Assembly (NCBI RefSeq): GCF_905475395.1
Contig: NC_058340.1
Location: 69,976,181-70,040,180 of the forward strand
DNA: 64,000 nt
Direction of reading: 5' to 3'
DNA from: Chrysoperla carnea
Taxonomy: Eukaryota > Arthropoda > Insecta > Neuroptera > Chrysopidae
In this document: positions 47,979 to 58,817 of the stretch, one piece after another
How the letters are laid out: every line of letters starts with the position of its first letter
How positions within the stretch are numbered: position 1 is the first letter of the stretch
Program-made: the position numbers and the translations under genes
The notes under the pieces: generated by a model
What the model was told of the DNA's origin: nothing
What the model saw: the letters and a program-made list of their open reading frames with translations, nothing else
Database searches by the model: none

Positions 47979-50900
47979 TTAATATTTATTTAGGAAAGGT
48001 AAATTTACATATTTCTTTTTAATAACTTTTATTACTGGTTTTTCGCTATGTGTTTTCTTATGATTAACCAAATGATTAGCTCTGCGAAACTGTTTGAAAC
48101 AAACATCACATCCATAAACTTGGGGTTCTCGTGTATGCATTCTTTTTTTATGCTCAACCAAATTAAATTTATACCCAAATTTCTTATTACAAACATCACA
48201 GGTATGACGTTTTTCTCCATTATGAATAACTCGTTCATGTTCCAATACACTGGATTTCTGGCCAAATTTCTTATCACAAACAGTACACGCGAAATTCTTT
48301 TCTCCATTATGAACAATTCTTTCATGTTCAACCAAACTGGATTTATAGCCAAAATTTTTCGCACAAAGACTACATGTAAAACGTTTCTCTTTCGTATGCG
48401 TTACTTGATGTCGATATAAGTTCATACGTTGCGTGAATGATTTCGCACATATTTCACATGTAAATGGTTTTTCACCCGAATGAATTCGTCGATGTTCGAC
48501 TAGATTACATCGATTTATAAATGTTTTACCACAAACATCGCAAGTAAACGGTCGTTCTCCAGTATGGATACGTTGATGCCTTTGTAAGTCGAGATTTTTC
48601 GCGAATGCTTTACCACAAAGTGCACATAAATGCGGCTTTCTACCAGTATGGGTTCCGTGATGGGCGGTTAAAGCTCTGTTACTGGTAAATGATTTATCAC
48701 AAAGTTTACATGCGAACGGCTTTTCTCCCGTGTGCATTCGTTTATGTTCGGTAAACAGACTTTTCCGACTAAATTTCTTATCACACATATCGCATGCAAA
48801 TGGTTTATCGCCGGTCGAATGAATTTTTTTATGTTCTGCTAAATCCTTATGGAATGTAAAAACTTGATCGCAAACATCACAGGCAAAATTGAATCTATTA
48901 TGTAGTTTTTGATGTCTGCGTAGATTTTTCGTATTTGTAAAGGTCATATCGCATTCGTTACACGGATAACCGGCTTCTCCACTATGATCTAGTTCGTGTA
49001 TTACTAAATCCCGTTTATGCTTAAAAACTTTATCGCACTCATCACAAGGAAATGTTTTTCCCTTGTTATGGATAAGTCGTTTATGTCGACGTAAATTTCG
49101 ATTTTTTAGAAAACCTTTTCCACATACATCACATGAAAATGGTTTTTCTTCCTCTTTAATTTCTGTTTCAGGTAGATCATCTTTCACTAAACCTTCGTCG
49201 GTAGTTTCTTCAGTCTTAATAGTTTCATCTTTAACGACTAAATCGATTTCTAATTTTTGTTCAGTTTTTATGGGTTCCGTTAATGGACTTGGTGGATCTG
49301 CATCGTCCATACCCCCTCCACAACTATTACTATCGTCAACATCATATGAAAATGAATTTTCTTGTTGTTCAACTTTAATATTTTCATTCTTGATCAAGGA
49401 TTCTGGATCAATTTGATTATCATTTCGTATACTTTCGACATTTTCACTTCGTACACTTTCGACAGAATGAATAGTGGTCGTGATTGAGGGACGGGAATTT
49501 TCAGGCGGTGAAATTATTTCAGGTATGGCTGGATGCGACGTATCGGTTCGTTCTGTACTAGTGCTAACACCACTAAAATATGAAAATGGGTTTATTCCAG
49601 TCGCAATTTGTCTATTTTCAACTAAATGATGATTTTGGGGAAAGGTTTTATCATAATTGTATGGGAAATTTTGAATTAGTTGATTTCCAAGTAAATTGGC
49701 TAAGGTTGAATGTTCTCTCTGGTTGGACACTGTTTTATCACGAACACCTGAAACAGGAATAATTCATTTATTATAACCTTCAATCTTGATTACTGGGACT
49801 TTGCACAAGGTATGCGACAGGCCAAACTGTGTATAAGCACAGTTATGCAAGTTACTCCTGAACGAGGATATTCTGAAAAAGGCCAATCTTAGATGGAGGG
49901 GAGAACGTACTTGTGGTACTACAAGACAGATATGATCTGAGTACAATCGTAGGCGTTCCGAAGTTCTCATATCACTTCCAAGGGCCTCTGTTCGCAAACT
50001 TGTTGCGGCTATCACAGGACACTGGCTGGGCGGCAAGCATGCTGAACGCTTAGGACTGGCAGTGTATCACGACTACTGCAGGAGCTGTCACAGTGATGAC
50101 GAGGAGGAGACAATGTCTCATTTTCTCTGTCACTGCCCAGTTCTTGTCATGAGGAGATGGACTTACTTGAGCCAGCCTCTCTTTGACGACCTCTCCGACC
50201 TAAAGTCAGTCGACGTCAAAGCCCTCCTGCTGTTCTTAAACAGCTCCAAATGGTTCATGGAGTAGTGGCCGGGGATGGGCTAACCCATTTACGGTATCAC
50301 AACGGACCCTATGGTCTAAGTGTGTACCACCCCAGGACAGCCACTCTAACCTAACCTAAGCACAGCTAGACCTTTCGACTGTGCTCGCCTGAAACTTTAA
50401 TAAATTTTCTTCTCTAATAAATTACAAAAAAAAAAAAAGATTACTTACCCGGAACAGGTTGTTCGCCAGTATGCAATTTTTGATGTTTCGCTAAAATATA
50501 TTGAGTTGTAAACGATTTCTCACATATGTTACAATAATAAGGTCTTTCACCCGTATGAACAATCCGTTGATGTTTCGCTAAACTAGCTTTTTGCGTATAC
50601 GATTTTCCACAAACATCACAAGTAAACGGTTTCTCTCCGGTATGTTTTCGTTTATGTTTAACTAAATCACTGTTGGTCGTAAATGCTTTTGTACACACAT
50701 CACACGCATACGGTTTTTCTCCAGTATGAATTCGTTTATGTTCAACTAAATTGTTTTTATATCGAAATGCTTTACCACAAAAATCACATAGAAAACTCTT
50801 TTCACCCGTATGAATACGTTTATGAGAAACTAAATGAACAAATTGTGTAAAAGTTCTATCACAAACATCACATGAAAATGGTTTTGGTTTTACAGGTTTT

Positions 50901-51001
50901 TCTTCTGATATTTCTTTTTTAATCGTAAATTCTGTATCATTTTTAATGTTTTCATCTTTGAATAATAAATTACTTATACCATGAAATGTATAACTTGACA
51001 T
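47979..51001 (-). CDS. 18-finger C2H2 zinc-finger protein, two exons
   Basis: Exon 1 (51001-50449) has its own ATG and five C2H2 fingers, and reaches a consensus donor G|GTAAGT. Exon 2 (49747-47979) follows an acceptor (TTTCAG), has no in-frame ATG before its acidic region, and carries 13 fingers. Joined in phase (split glycine codon) they give 2,322 nt, 773 residues. Fingers are linked by TGEKP-type linkers, some longer. Between the two finger sets lies an acidic, Ser/Pro-rich segment with at least five sumoylation-type motifs (IKVE, IKTE, VKDE, IKTE, IKEE); exon 1 has IKKE. This layout suggests a nuclear DNA-binding regulator. The 701-bp intron contains an antisense non-LTR fragment (49850-50358). 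The alternative is two separate genes, but the lack of an ATG for exon 2 and the matching phase argue against it. No orthologue is recognised. Confidence 0.82.
49850..50358 (+). mobile_element. 5'-truncated non-LTR retrotransposon, 3' end, copy 2 (zinc-finger intron)
   Basis: Reads plus strand. The C-terminal ORF region includes GHWLGGKHAERLGLAVYHDY, a C-x2-C plus H-x4-C-x-C knuckle and a WFME end at 50265. The 3' UTR has CACCCCAGGACAGCC, and the tail is CTAACCTAACCTAA (50346-50358). The frame is open from 50062 to the stop, and it is the best preserved of the three copies in the window at the C-terminus. Confidence 0.85.
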
Positions 51002-51137
51002 TTTAATATTTTATGTTTAATTCACACAGATTTATTAATTAATCACGCTATTAAATTAATAATTTAATAATTTTTTTATTATGACTTTTCGTAAAAATTA
51101 CAGCTACGTTCGAATATATAGGTCATAGACCTGTAAA

Positions 51138-51755
51138 CACGGACGTATATATAGATGGACAAGTAATATAAGTAGGCGTTTTATACAAAAATGCAAACTG
51201 TATGTAAGTCGCCACGATGTACCTTTCAAGGTCAAATTTAGATATGTTTGGATTTTATTAGGTGGTAACATAAGAATTTTAAGTTGGTATTATGAATTTA
51301 TTATTATCTGATTGGTTCATAGTTTGTACTGGTTTGTACAGTTTATCTAATACCTTGTTTGTTTACGGATATCCTAACCAAATAGCTGTTGACGCTTTTA
51401 ATATTTTTTTAAATATACGTCAAATAATTAGTTTTTTAATTTTGTGTTTCGCCCAAATTCATTATTTTTCCATTTAAATTAATAAAAATGTTCCAATTTT
51501 ATAATTAATAAAAAGTTAGATCAATTAAATTTGTTTCTTAGTATCATTTTTTTTGTTTCCTTTATTTCACTTTTTAGTGTATAGTACATACAATTTCAAA
51601 TGTAAATAATTTATATTTAAAACTTCCCACATTAAAATCATACAATATGATTGGATTTCAAGACAGCCAATGAAATTTAGTCACAACATGTCAGCTTACA
51701 TACGGTATGCATTTTTTATAATGGTATTACTTGTCCATCTATATATACGTCCGTG
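51138..51755. mobile_element. 618-bp DNA transposon with 8-bp target duplication, copy 2
   Basis: Flanked by CCTGTAAA (51130-51137 and 51756-51763), a perfect 8-bp duplication different from that of copy 1. The interior matches 28710-29327 base for base as far as I could compare. It lies 136 bp upstream of the start codon of the 18-finger gene, so it may sit in that gene's promoter or 5' UTR. Confidence 0.92.
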
Positions 51756-52449
51756 CCTGTAAATTACTTCTGTCTACATTTGACATTGCAAACTACAAAG
51801 CTGCCAACTGTTAGAAATAAAACCTTGTAAAGTTCGGAAATAAATAAGACTAGCTGTACCCTGCCACGCTTCGCTGTGGTACATTATGATTGCATGGAAA
51901 TCTTTGAAAATACACTACTGGAATTGTCAACAGATTGAGAACCACGTCTCAAAGTAGATTGATCTACTAGATTAAAATGCAACTTTTTGGTGGTAAACTT
52001 TATAAAAAATACAAAAGATTTAGACATGAAATGAAATGTTGTAGTTCCATATTTATGTCTAGATGTGTTATTAATCATTATTTTTAGAAAAAATTATACA
52101 AATAAGAAAAAACAACAATATTTTTTATTTATTACATGTATGTTTATATCTATATATATGCAGAGACAGTGGCACCATCTGTGAGCTACATCTAATACTA
52201 ATATATATTTGGCTACATTTAATATTAATATTAATTGAGTGGACATCTGTAGATTCTTTCAAGTATTAAAACAGTCATAATGAAAAATACAAGAAACGTG
52301 ATAACAAAATATAAACAATTAATTTTTGTAGTTCTACAGTAGAATAACTAAAAAAATTAAGTGATATTAATACAAGTAATGAAAAAATTTTAATTATAGT
52401 TATTATAATTTTAAAGTTATTTATGAATTAATTGTTATTTTAGCAATAA

Positions 52450-52752
52450 AATGCCACGACGCGACGTCGTACGTTGACTGGTCGTAAAGAACGTGATCGT
52501 AATCTATCATTAATGGGTGATCATCCTTTTGAGATTGCTCAAAAGAATTTGAATTTTGAAGTATGTAATGTATGTCATCGTCGTTGGTTTGATTTAAAAA
52601 TTAATAAAGATGGGTTTTGTTGTATTTGTCATAAATTTAAAATAAAAAATGAATTGAATATTTTCACAGCGCATAATAACATGGATCTATTTTATATGAT
52701 ACCATTCGCGAGCCATTACAAAGTTATACGTTTAGCTAGTTCAATAAAATAG
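52450..52752 (+). pseudogene. Truncated Helitron-type helicase N-terminal (DUF6570-like) fragment
   Basis: A frame open from 52450 to TAG at 52750-52752 has a paired-cysteine zinc-binding layout, CNVC-x-RRWFDLK then CCIC, followed by FTAHNNMD. This order recalls the conserved region at the start of Helitron helicase-like proteins. A nearby ATG at 52451 is in another frame and stops after eight codons, so the start is frameshifted. No Rep or helicase motifs follow. The call rests on motif style only. Confidence 0.4.
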
Positions 52753-52956
52753 ACAGATATATGCTTTTTGGTCTATATTTAAAATACGTCTGTGAGACAA
52801 AGACTCCTTCTGTTAAAGATGTAAATAAAAAATAAACCTTAAGATTACAAAAATTTATTATTTACATCTGGAGTTTAAATAAAAAAAACACTTTTAATTT
52901 GTTTTTTAAGTTTTTGTTTGATATCCATTTTAAATTTTGTTTTTTCAAAGATAATT

Positions 52957-55900
52957 ATGGCTCAGAAAAGTATTACGTAGGTTTTTAAAAAATAATCATG
53001 CATATTTCTTGAAATATTTTGGAGGGAAAATTATAAAAATTTATGTTTTTCCATTCTAGATCGTTTTTTACAAGTCTTTCGTCGAAAAAATCTACTGAAA
53101 ATAGTAATAACGAAAATGGGTATGAAAATAAAAATTAATAATTATGCTTAAAATAATAAATTTATCTAAATTTAACAATATATCGGGTATTGTAAGATTA
53201 GTATGTAGTCGTAATCGTTTGTTTAATAATAATTTTCATAATAAATTAAATAATATTAATAAATTAAATAATAATAATTTTAAGTATTTTCATTTGCATT
53301 CATCATTTTTAAGTGTGAAAAAGACCGAAGAAAATGTATCAAAGAAACGGAAGAAAAAAAGTGAATCAGATGAAGATAATTCGAATAAAAAGTAAGTATT
53401 CGAAATTTCCAATTTATTTAGAGGTATTAAATATTAAAGTGATATTAATTTTTAGAAGTGTAAAACCGAGTAAAAAACAGCAAAGATTATCCGAAGATAA
53501 TAAAAAATCACCTCTGAAGCAGCAAAAACTATTCGAAGATAACAAAAAATCGCCTGAAAAACAACATAAAATATCCGAAGATAGTAAAAATTCGCCTGAA
53601 AAGCGTACTAAAAATGAAGATGTTACAGGTTAGCTTTATATATCTTACTAACAAATTTTTAACGTTCTGAATCTAAGGCCGAGCATACACGATACGGTAT
53701 ATCTGTGTAGGCTAGAGCACATACACGCTAGGGTAAAACGGAAAATTTCTACTCAATCGAGAAAAAACGAAAAAGGACGAAAAATACAGCGTGCTTTCTG
53801 CCTAAATCTCAATAAGGGGCGGGAAAAGGGGTGAAAGTTTCTTATCCTATTAAAAAATTATTTCACCATTTGAAAGCTGAGAGTTACAACCTCGCCAACT
53901 GGTGATCATAATTCGTACTAATTAAAACAGGGAGTAGGCCCGTTTCAGTAGTTCAAATTTAGTCCACCAGATTACTTACCAATTATCAATAGAATGTTAC
54001 ATTGTCAGCAAATAACATGGGTTTTAATTTATGTTCTAAAAAATTAGAGTTTCGTACCAAAAACCCATGAAATTGTTAACAAAAGGGGAGAAAAGTGAAA
54101 GCTATATTGCGATAGTCTTTGTTTTTAAGGTTGAAATTGCCCAGCGAACACGACATTCATTGACTGTTAGCCAGTACGAAGTTCTCGGGTCAGCTAGTCA
54201 TTTAATAACAAAATAAGTTTTATAAATAATCTTGTTGATAAAATGTTTTGTTTATAAATAGAAGATATTAAACCATCGAAGATAAAAAGAAGAAATCGGT
54301 TAATTTCATCTAGTTCGGAGAGTGAAAATGATGCCCAAAATAATTCCAAAGAAAATGCAAACACCAGTGATAATGAAATTGATGAAAGACTACTCAAAAC
54401 ACCCGAAAAGAAAACTAATGGTACGGTTAAAATAGAGGAAAATGATTCACCGAAACAAGAAAAGAAAGCTAATGGTGTTGTAAAAACCGAAGAAGAAAAT
54501 AGTGATTCACCGAAAAAAACACCAGAGAAAAAATTTAATAGCTTCTTTGGTAATTTATTAAAAGTGAAATTTGCTATAGAACGTTTTCAGAATTTACTTC
54601 GTTTTCAGCACCAAAAAAATCAAAGTCTCCAAAAGTTGAAGCCAATAAAAGTGATGAAACAAAACCAACAGATAATTCTAAAACTGGAGTTAAGAACTTA
54701 TCACTGAATCCAGTTTCGAAAAATGAAATCGAGTATAATCCAACATTAGTTAAATATCATCCAATCGAAAGTGCTATTTGGAAACGTGGCGAAAGGTACC
54801 TTTTAATAAATTTATCAATTTTTCCAGAATTCTCTAGCATTTACTTTTTTTAGAGTCCCATACATTGCATTAGCTCGAACCTGGGAAGAAATTGAAAATA
54901 TATCAGCCCGTTTAAAAATGATTCAATATTTAAGTAATTATTTTCGATCAGTTCTCGTATTAACTCCAGATGATTTATTACCATCAGTATATTTATGTCT
55001 AAATAAATTAGCTCCTGCCTACGAAGGTAAATTATTTGAATAAAAAGTTGCTGAAAAATGGCTTTATAAAATCAATGATTGTTTTAAATAGGTTTGGAAT
55101 TAGGAATTGCTGAAACGACATTAATGAAAGCAATTGCACAAACAACTGGCAGAACTGTTGCACAAATTAAATCCGATGCTCAATCAACTGGTGATCTTGG
55201 AATTGTTGCCGAACAATCACGAAGTAATCAACGAATGATGTTTCAACCAGCTAAACTTACCGTTAAAGTTGTTTTTGATAAACTAAAAGATATTGCACAA
55301 ATGACTGGCCATGCTGTAAGTAGTTTCACATTTTTTCCCAACTCAGGTTACACCGGCGTTTAATTTTTAGCCATAAATTTAAGTTATTTGGAGGATCAAC
55401 AGCGCCTTCGAAAATTCTATGTATATTGAGTTATTGTCAAGCAAGTGCTTTTTGGAAGTTTAAACATCCAGCTTGCATTCTCCTTTTTTTATCGAAACAT
55501 CGTGTCTTCTTGCACCTTTACATTCGCTTAAAATTGACCTAGATAAAGTGTCTTTTGGAGGGTGTCCACTTTTCAAATATAAACAAATGGAAACGAGAGG
55601 ATTTGTAAGAGTTCATAATTCTTTTTCTGTTTCAAGTCTATGGGAAAGAAAGTCGATAAAATTCAATCGATGTTTGTTGCATGTCGACATTCTGAAGCCA
55701 GATTTTTGATACGTTCGTTAGGTGGAAAATTACGTATTGGTCTTGCCGAACAATCATTGTTACAAGCGTTAGCTTTAGCATTTTCAACAACACCACCCTG
55801 CCAAGATTATCCACCAGAAGAGATTAATGTAGCAAAGAAAATGTCTGAGGATGCATTTAAGCAACATTACGATAAGATTGCTTCCATTCTTAAAACGACT

Positions 55901-57515
55901 TATTGGTAAGTAGAGGTTAAGGAGGTTAAGACGTAGCAAAAAATATCAATTTGAATAATTTTTCCAGTGAATGTCCAAATTATGATATGATTATACCAGT
56001 GATTCTCAAACATGGCGTACTTGATTTACCAAATCATTGTAAATTAACTCCAGGTGTACCGCTCAAACCTATGTTAGCCAATCCTACAAAAGGTGTTCAA
56101 GAAGTTTTGACCCGTTTTGATAATATTAAATTTACATGCGAATGGAAATACGATGGCGAAAGAGCTCAAGTAAGTTACAAATTTAATATTGCGTTCTCCA
56201 ATCACGAGAAAATAACCGTCCTTGTCAGATGCAGAATTAAAGTAGACGATGATTAATTTTTAACACACAATATTCGAAAATTTTAAAATCTTTTTTTTAG
56301 ATCCATATTTCAGAAGATGGTAAAGTATCGATATTCAGTCGAAATCAAGAGAACAACACCACAAAATATCCAGATATTATCTCTCGAATACCATTATGTA
56401 AAAAAGATACCGTAAAATCATGTATCCTTGATTGTGAGGCGGTTGCTTGGGATGATGAGAAAAAACAAATTTTACCCTTCCAAGTGTTAAGTACACGTAA
56501 ACGTAAAGATGCAAACGAAGCTGATATTAAAGTAAAAGTTTGCGTGTTTATGTTCGATTTGTTGTACTTAAATGGCGCACCATTAGTACGTGAACCATTT
56601 TTAGAGCGTAGAAATTTATTACGTGAACATTTTATGGAGAAAGAAGGCGATTGGCATTTTGCTACGTCAATGGATACAACGACCATGGAAGAAGTACAAG
56701 ATTTCTTAGAGGAGAGTGTTAAAGGCAATTGTGAAGGGCTTATGGTGAAAACTTTAACAACGGATGCTACGTATGAAATAGCAAAACGTTCACGAAATTG
56801 GTTAAAATTGAAGAAGGATTATTTAGAAGGTGTTGGAGATACAATCGATGTAGTAGTGATTGGTGGTTATTTGGGTAAAGGAAAACGTACTGGAACTTAT
56901 GGTGGTTTCTTGATGGCATGTTACGATCGAGATAACGAAGAATTTCAAAGTATATGCAAGGTAGGTAAATTTTCTTTGAGGTTACAGATCGTGTCTGTCA
57001 GGAGATCTGTAAAATTTCCCAATTCTTTCAAAGATTTTTTAATGGCGTAAAACTTCATTCCGAATTTCAGCTGGGTACAGGTTTCAGTGATGAAGATTTA
57101 CAAAAACACACCGAATTCCTTAAAGAACATATTATACCAAAACCAAAATCGTACTATCGATACGACACATCACATGAACCAGATCATTGGTTTGATGCCG
57201 TCCAAGTATGGGAAATAAAATGTGCTGATTTATCGTTATCGCCTGTACACAGAGCAGCACTGGGAATTGTAAGCAAAAATAATTTTTAATTTTTGTGAGA
57301 AAAAGTTTATAATGATAATTTTTATTTTTTGAATCTAGGTTGATCCAGAAAAAGGTATTTCTTTACGATTCCCACGATTTATGCATATTCGTGATGATAA
57401 ATCACCAGAAGATGCAACTAGTTCACGACAAATTGCAGATATGTACTCAAATCAAGATCAAATTAAAAATCAACAGGGCAATCAAATTACAAATATTGAG
57501 GACGAATTTTATTAA
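52957..57515 (+). CDS. LIG1: DNA ligase I (ATP-dependent), nuclear form
   Basis: Thirteen exons join to 2,709 nt, 902 residues: 52957-52976, 53060-53119, 53314-53391, 53456-53628, 54262-54549, 54609-54795, 54854-55026, 55092-55315, 55637-55905, 55968-56169, 56301-56960, 57071-57268, 57339-57515. The first two exons encode a PCNA-interaction box at the extreme N-terminus (QKSITSFF), as in other DNA ligase I proteins. A lysine-rich nuclear signal (KKRKKK), serine-rich repeats and [13 protein letters not shown] follow. The DNA-binding domain runs from about [10 protein letters not shown]. The adenylation motif [10 protein letters not shown] has its catalytic lysine codon at 56146-56148. Later motifs include [23 protein letters not shown] and the C-terminal [19 protein letters not shown]. 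The enzyme seals nicks in replication and repair. An AATAAA follows at 57547. The intron at 53629-54261 includes an unrelated dispersed repeat (about 53800-54200). Confidence 0.95.
53144..53391 (+). CDS. LIG1: Alternative LIG1 first exon with mitochondrial-type presequence
   Basis: Inside intron 2 of the nuclear form, an ATG at 53144 opens a frame that runs without a stop straight into exon 3 (53314-53391) in the same phase. It adds about 57 residues starting [15 protein letters not shown] and containing [10 protein letters not shown]. These residues include Lys and Arg, are Asn/Leu/Phe-rich, and have no Asp or Glu, as expected of a mitochondrial targeting peptide. They replace the PCNA box. 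The full isoform would be 932 residues. Dual nuclear and mitochondrial forms of ligase I from alternative starts are known in yeast CDC9 and plant LIG1. Here they would need a second promoter or retention of intron 2. Confidence 0.65.
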
Positions 57516-57546
57516 ATTTTCGAAAATTATTGTTTTTTAAGTCGTT

Positions 57547-57569
57547 AATAAAAATTGTACGATAATAAA
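57547..57569 (+). terminator. LIG1: LIG1 poly(A) signals
   Basis: Two AATAAA hexamers (57547-57552 and 57564-57569) lie 32-49 bases after the stop. Confidence 0.6.
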
Positions 57570-57719
57570 ATTATGTATTTCTTTCATCCTTTGAAATTCT
57601 CAGCATGTGAATGCCGCAAAATCGGTTCCTACCACCCTAGACTAAAGGATCCATTGTACCTTCTTTGAGAAAATCGGCCACCCGAAGGTGTGACACGTAA
57701 CTTTCTATTAGTCCAAACA

Positions 57720-58690
57720 TTAAATTAACCTGATTTTTATACTTTTTGGGTCAAAATTACCCCTTCCACTGAGTTTCACTCAATTCCAAAGCAAAATGTT
57801 TTTTTGCGATTTTCTCGATTTTTTCACAGGGGTGTACCTTAAAAAAATTGCAAAAAATCGAAAAATTTTGTTTATCTCCGATTTCGATAAAACTCAGTAT
57901 ATAAGGTAATTTTGACCCAAAAAATGCAAAAATCGGGTGCATTTGATGACTGGTCGAATAGTTTTTGTGATACGAACTAAAATCGATCCAAATATTGCGA
58001 TATCTCTGAAACTCTGCATCCAATCGTTAAATTAACCGGATTTTTGTACTTTTTGGGTCAAAATTATCCCTTCCACCGAGTTTCATCAAATTCCCAAACA
58101 AAAATTTTTTTTCTGATTTTCTCGATTTTTTCAAAGGGTACCCCTTAAAAAATTGCAAAAAATCGAAAAATTTTTTTCTATCTCCGATTTCGACAAAACT
58201 CAGTAGATAAGGTAATTTTGACCCAAAAAGTACAAAAATCGGGTGCATTTGATAGCTGGTCGACTAGTTTTTGAGATACGGACCAAAATCGATCCAAATA
58301 TTGCGATATCTCTTAAACTCTGCATCCAATCGTTGAATTAACCGGATTTTTGTACTTTCTGGGTCAAAATTACTCCTTCCATCGAGTTTCACCAAATTCC
58401 CAAACAAAAATTTTTTTTCCGATTTTCTCGATTTTTTCAAAAGGGTACCTTAAAAAAATTGCAAAAAATCGAGAAATTTTTTTATCTCCAATTTCGATAA
58501 AACTCAGTAGATAAGGTAATTTTGACCTAAAAAGAACAAAAATCGGGTGCATTTGATGACTGGTCGAATAGTTTTTGAGATACGGGCTAAAATCGATCCA
58601 AAAAATTTTATTCAAAAGGATACCTCAGTATAAAAGGTAATTTTGACCCAAAAAGTACAACAATCGGGTGCATTTGAGGACTGGTCGAAC
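57720..58690. repeat. 306-bp tandem repeat, about 3.2 copies, between LIG1 and AIP
   Basis: TTAACC(T/G)GATTTTT(A/G)TACTTT recurs at 57725, 58032 and 58338. Each unit contains inverted halves, TACTTTTTGGGTCAAAATTA and TAATTTTGACCCAAAAAGTA, about 190 bp apart. Units differ by scattered substitutions, and the last is shortened after 58590. ORFs on the minus strand (57757-58023, 58027-58248, 58370-58615) are the same repeat frame and are not genes. Confidence 0.85.
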
Positions 58691-58817
58691 AGGAAATTGT
58701 AGTTACAGACAAAATTAACAGTATAAACATTTAATTTTAGAACATTCATAAATTATTCGAATTTCGGTGATGATTACTTTTTACAAGAATTGCTAAAAAA
58801 ATTTTTCAAACAAACCC

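Noticed and set aside
48032-49416. ORFs overlapping the zinc-finger exon on both strands
   Set aside because: Shadows of a codon-biased C2H2 array; the real frame has complete fingers throughout.
57757-58615. Three related minus-strand ORFs between LIG1 and AIP
   Set aside because: Same frame of the 306-bp tandem repeat, with no splice sites and low-complexity A/T-rich composition.
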